Source: a candidate division TA06 bacterium SM23_40 (lineage in GTDB: Bacteria > LJUI01 > SM1-40). From it: a DNA stretch of 6,309 bases. The stretch is from positions 1 to 6,309 of the forward strand of contig LJUI01000142.1 of NCBI GenBank assembly GCA_001303705.1, given 5' to 3'. Every line of letters begins with the position of its first letter. The first letter of the stretch is position 1. The notes under the pieces were generated by a model that saw only the letters and a program-made list of their open reading frames with translations, was not told where the DNA came from and ran no database searches. Below are positions 5,891-6,309 of this stretch, piece by piece. The translations under genes were made by a program, and so were the position numbers.

Positions 5891-6309
5891 GGTCTCATCC
5901 TCCCCGAGCCCTGCGACCACGCCGCTATCGCGCCCCTATCCCAATGCCGCTCCACGGCCCCTGCCCCCAACAGATTTCGCAGGCCGGCCAGCAGCTCGTC
6001 GTCGGGATCGACGCGCACATTGCGGGACAGAATGTTGAGTTCGTCTTCCTCGGCGCCAGCGATGCGCAAATGGACAGGGCATTGCCCGGCATGACTGGCA
6101 AGAAGACGCTTGAGCTCAAACAGAGTGGCCTCTTCGAGGGTTTGGGTTGAGAGGTTTATCTCCAGATGCGAGGCGAATTGCCTGACTGCCTCGGAGAGCG
6201 AGAACAGTCTCTGTGCCACGACCTTGGGCTCTTGTTCCTCCTTCGTCGAGGTCCTCCCATGGATCAGGACGATCGATTCTGGAACCAGCACGGCGCGGCT
6301 GCGCTCGAA
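5869..6309 (-). CDS. dnaE: DNA polymerase III alpha subunit, C-terminal 146 residues; 5' part outside the window
   Basis: DnaE is the catalytic subunit of the chromosomal replicase. The frame is open to the window edge (first codons read FERSRAVLVPES), so only the C-terminus is visible. It matches the C-terminal OB-fold and tail of DnaE: strand VLIHGRTSTKEEQEPKV, then VAQRLFSLSEAVRQF, LEINLSTQTLEEATLFELKRLLASHAGQCPVHLRI (the typical 'l..L..ll..h.G..pv.l' block), and VRVDPDDELLAGLRNLLGAGAVE. In other DnaE proteins this region binds single-stranded DNA and the tau subunit. A further tail rich in Trp, Arg and Gly (HWDRGAIAAWSQGSGRMRPWGQ) ends at a TGA inside the next gene and may be lineage-specific. 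The polymerase active site lies outside the window, so DnaE1 versus another DnaE type cannot be proven, though the tail looks like the replicative type. Confidence 0.87.
   Translation of the reverse strand, partial: FERSRAVLVPESIVLIHGRTSTKEEQEPKVVAQRLFSLSEAVRQFASHLEINLSTQTLEEATLFELKRLLASHAGQCPVHLRIAGAEEDELNILSRNVRVDPDDELLAGLRNLLGAGAVERHWDRGAIAAWSQGSGRMRPWGQATG
5898..5905 (-). promoter_or_regulatory. Ribosome binding site that sets the beta-barrel gene start, inside the end of dnaE
   Basis: GGGGAGGA on the minus strand ends eight bases before ATG at 5890. It supports this start over the in-frame start ten codons upstream (5920), which would put an acidic segment (GLGEDE) in front of the signal peptide. 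The site lies within the last codons of dnaE, so translation of the two genes may be coupled. Confidence 0.75.

Noticed and set aside
1-6309. Frequent CGATC/GATCG words across the window as a possible repeated signal
   Set aside because: They are scattered inside coding regions and follow from Asp, Ile and Arg codon preference in a GC-rich genome; no regular spacing or extended consensus was seen.
1-6309. Mobile elements, CRISPR array, toxin-antitoxin or phage genes
   Set aside because: No transposase, integrase, repeat-spacer pattern or paired small genes were found; every substantial stretch is explained by the listed genes.

Overview
The window is a stretch of bacterial chromosome from a diderm (Gram-negative-type) organism. 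All genes are on the minus strand, so transcription runs from high to low coordinates. The evidence for two membranes is a lipoprotein with a clean lipobox and a secreted beta-barrel-like protein ending in phenylalanine. Base composition is GC-rich. The gene mix, with a FecR-domain secreted protein, an FN3-like lipoprotein and a B12-dependent ribonucleotide reductase, resembles genomes of the FCB/Eisenbacteria/Latescibacteria kind. That placement rests on general resemblance only and is tentative.

Layout in transcription order. (1) 6309-5869: the C-terminal end of the replicative DNA polymerase III alpha subunit (dnaE), cut by the window edge. (2) 5890-5135, 5119-4235 and 4162-3389: three envelope genes in a row, namely an outer-membrane beta-barrel-like protein, a FecR-domain protein with a Gly/Ala linker and a C-terminal membrane segment, and a lipoprotein with an FN3-like tail. 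(3) 3307-2048: adenylosuccinate synthetase (purA). (4) 2015-1940: tRNA-Lys(UUU) with an encoded CCA, 32 bases after purA. (5) 1939-1599: a 341-base intergenic region with a strong sigma70-type promoter and a structured 5' leader. (6) 1598-1: the first 532 residues of a class II (adenosylcobalamin-dependent) ribonucleotide reductase (nrdJ), which runs off the window.

Genes 1 to 5 are close together (from a 22-base overlap to gaps of 15, 72, 81 and 32 bases), and I see no convincing terminator or promoter between them, so they may be one transcript. nrdJ has its own promoter. DNA polymerase, AMP synthesis and deoxynucleotide synthesis are thus grouped around an unrelated-looking three-gene envelope cassette.

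The two things most worth a second look are the nrdJ leader and the envelope cassette. The leader can form an 8-bp stem whose loop pairs perfectly over 6 bp with downstream sequence (an H-type pseudoknot), with a competing hairpin that reuses the 3' arm. The cassette may be a trans-envelope module of unknown function. No mobile element, CRISPR array or defence system is visible.
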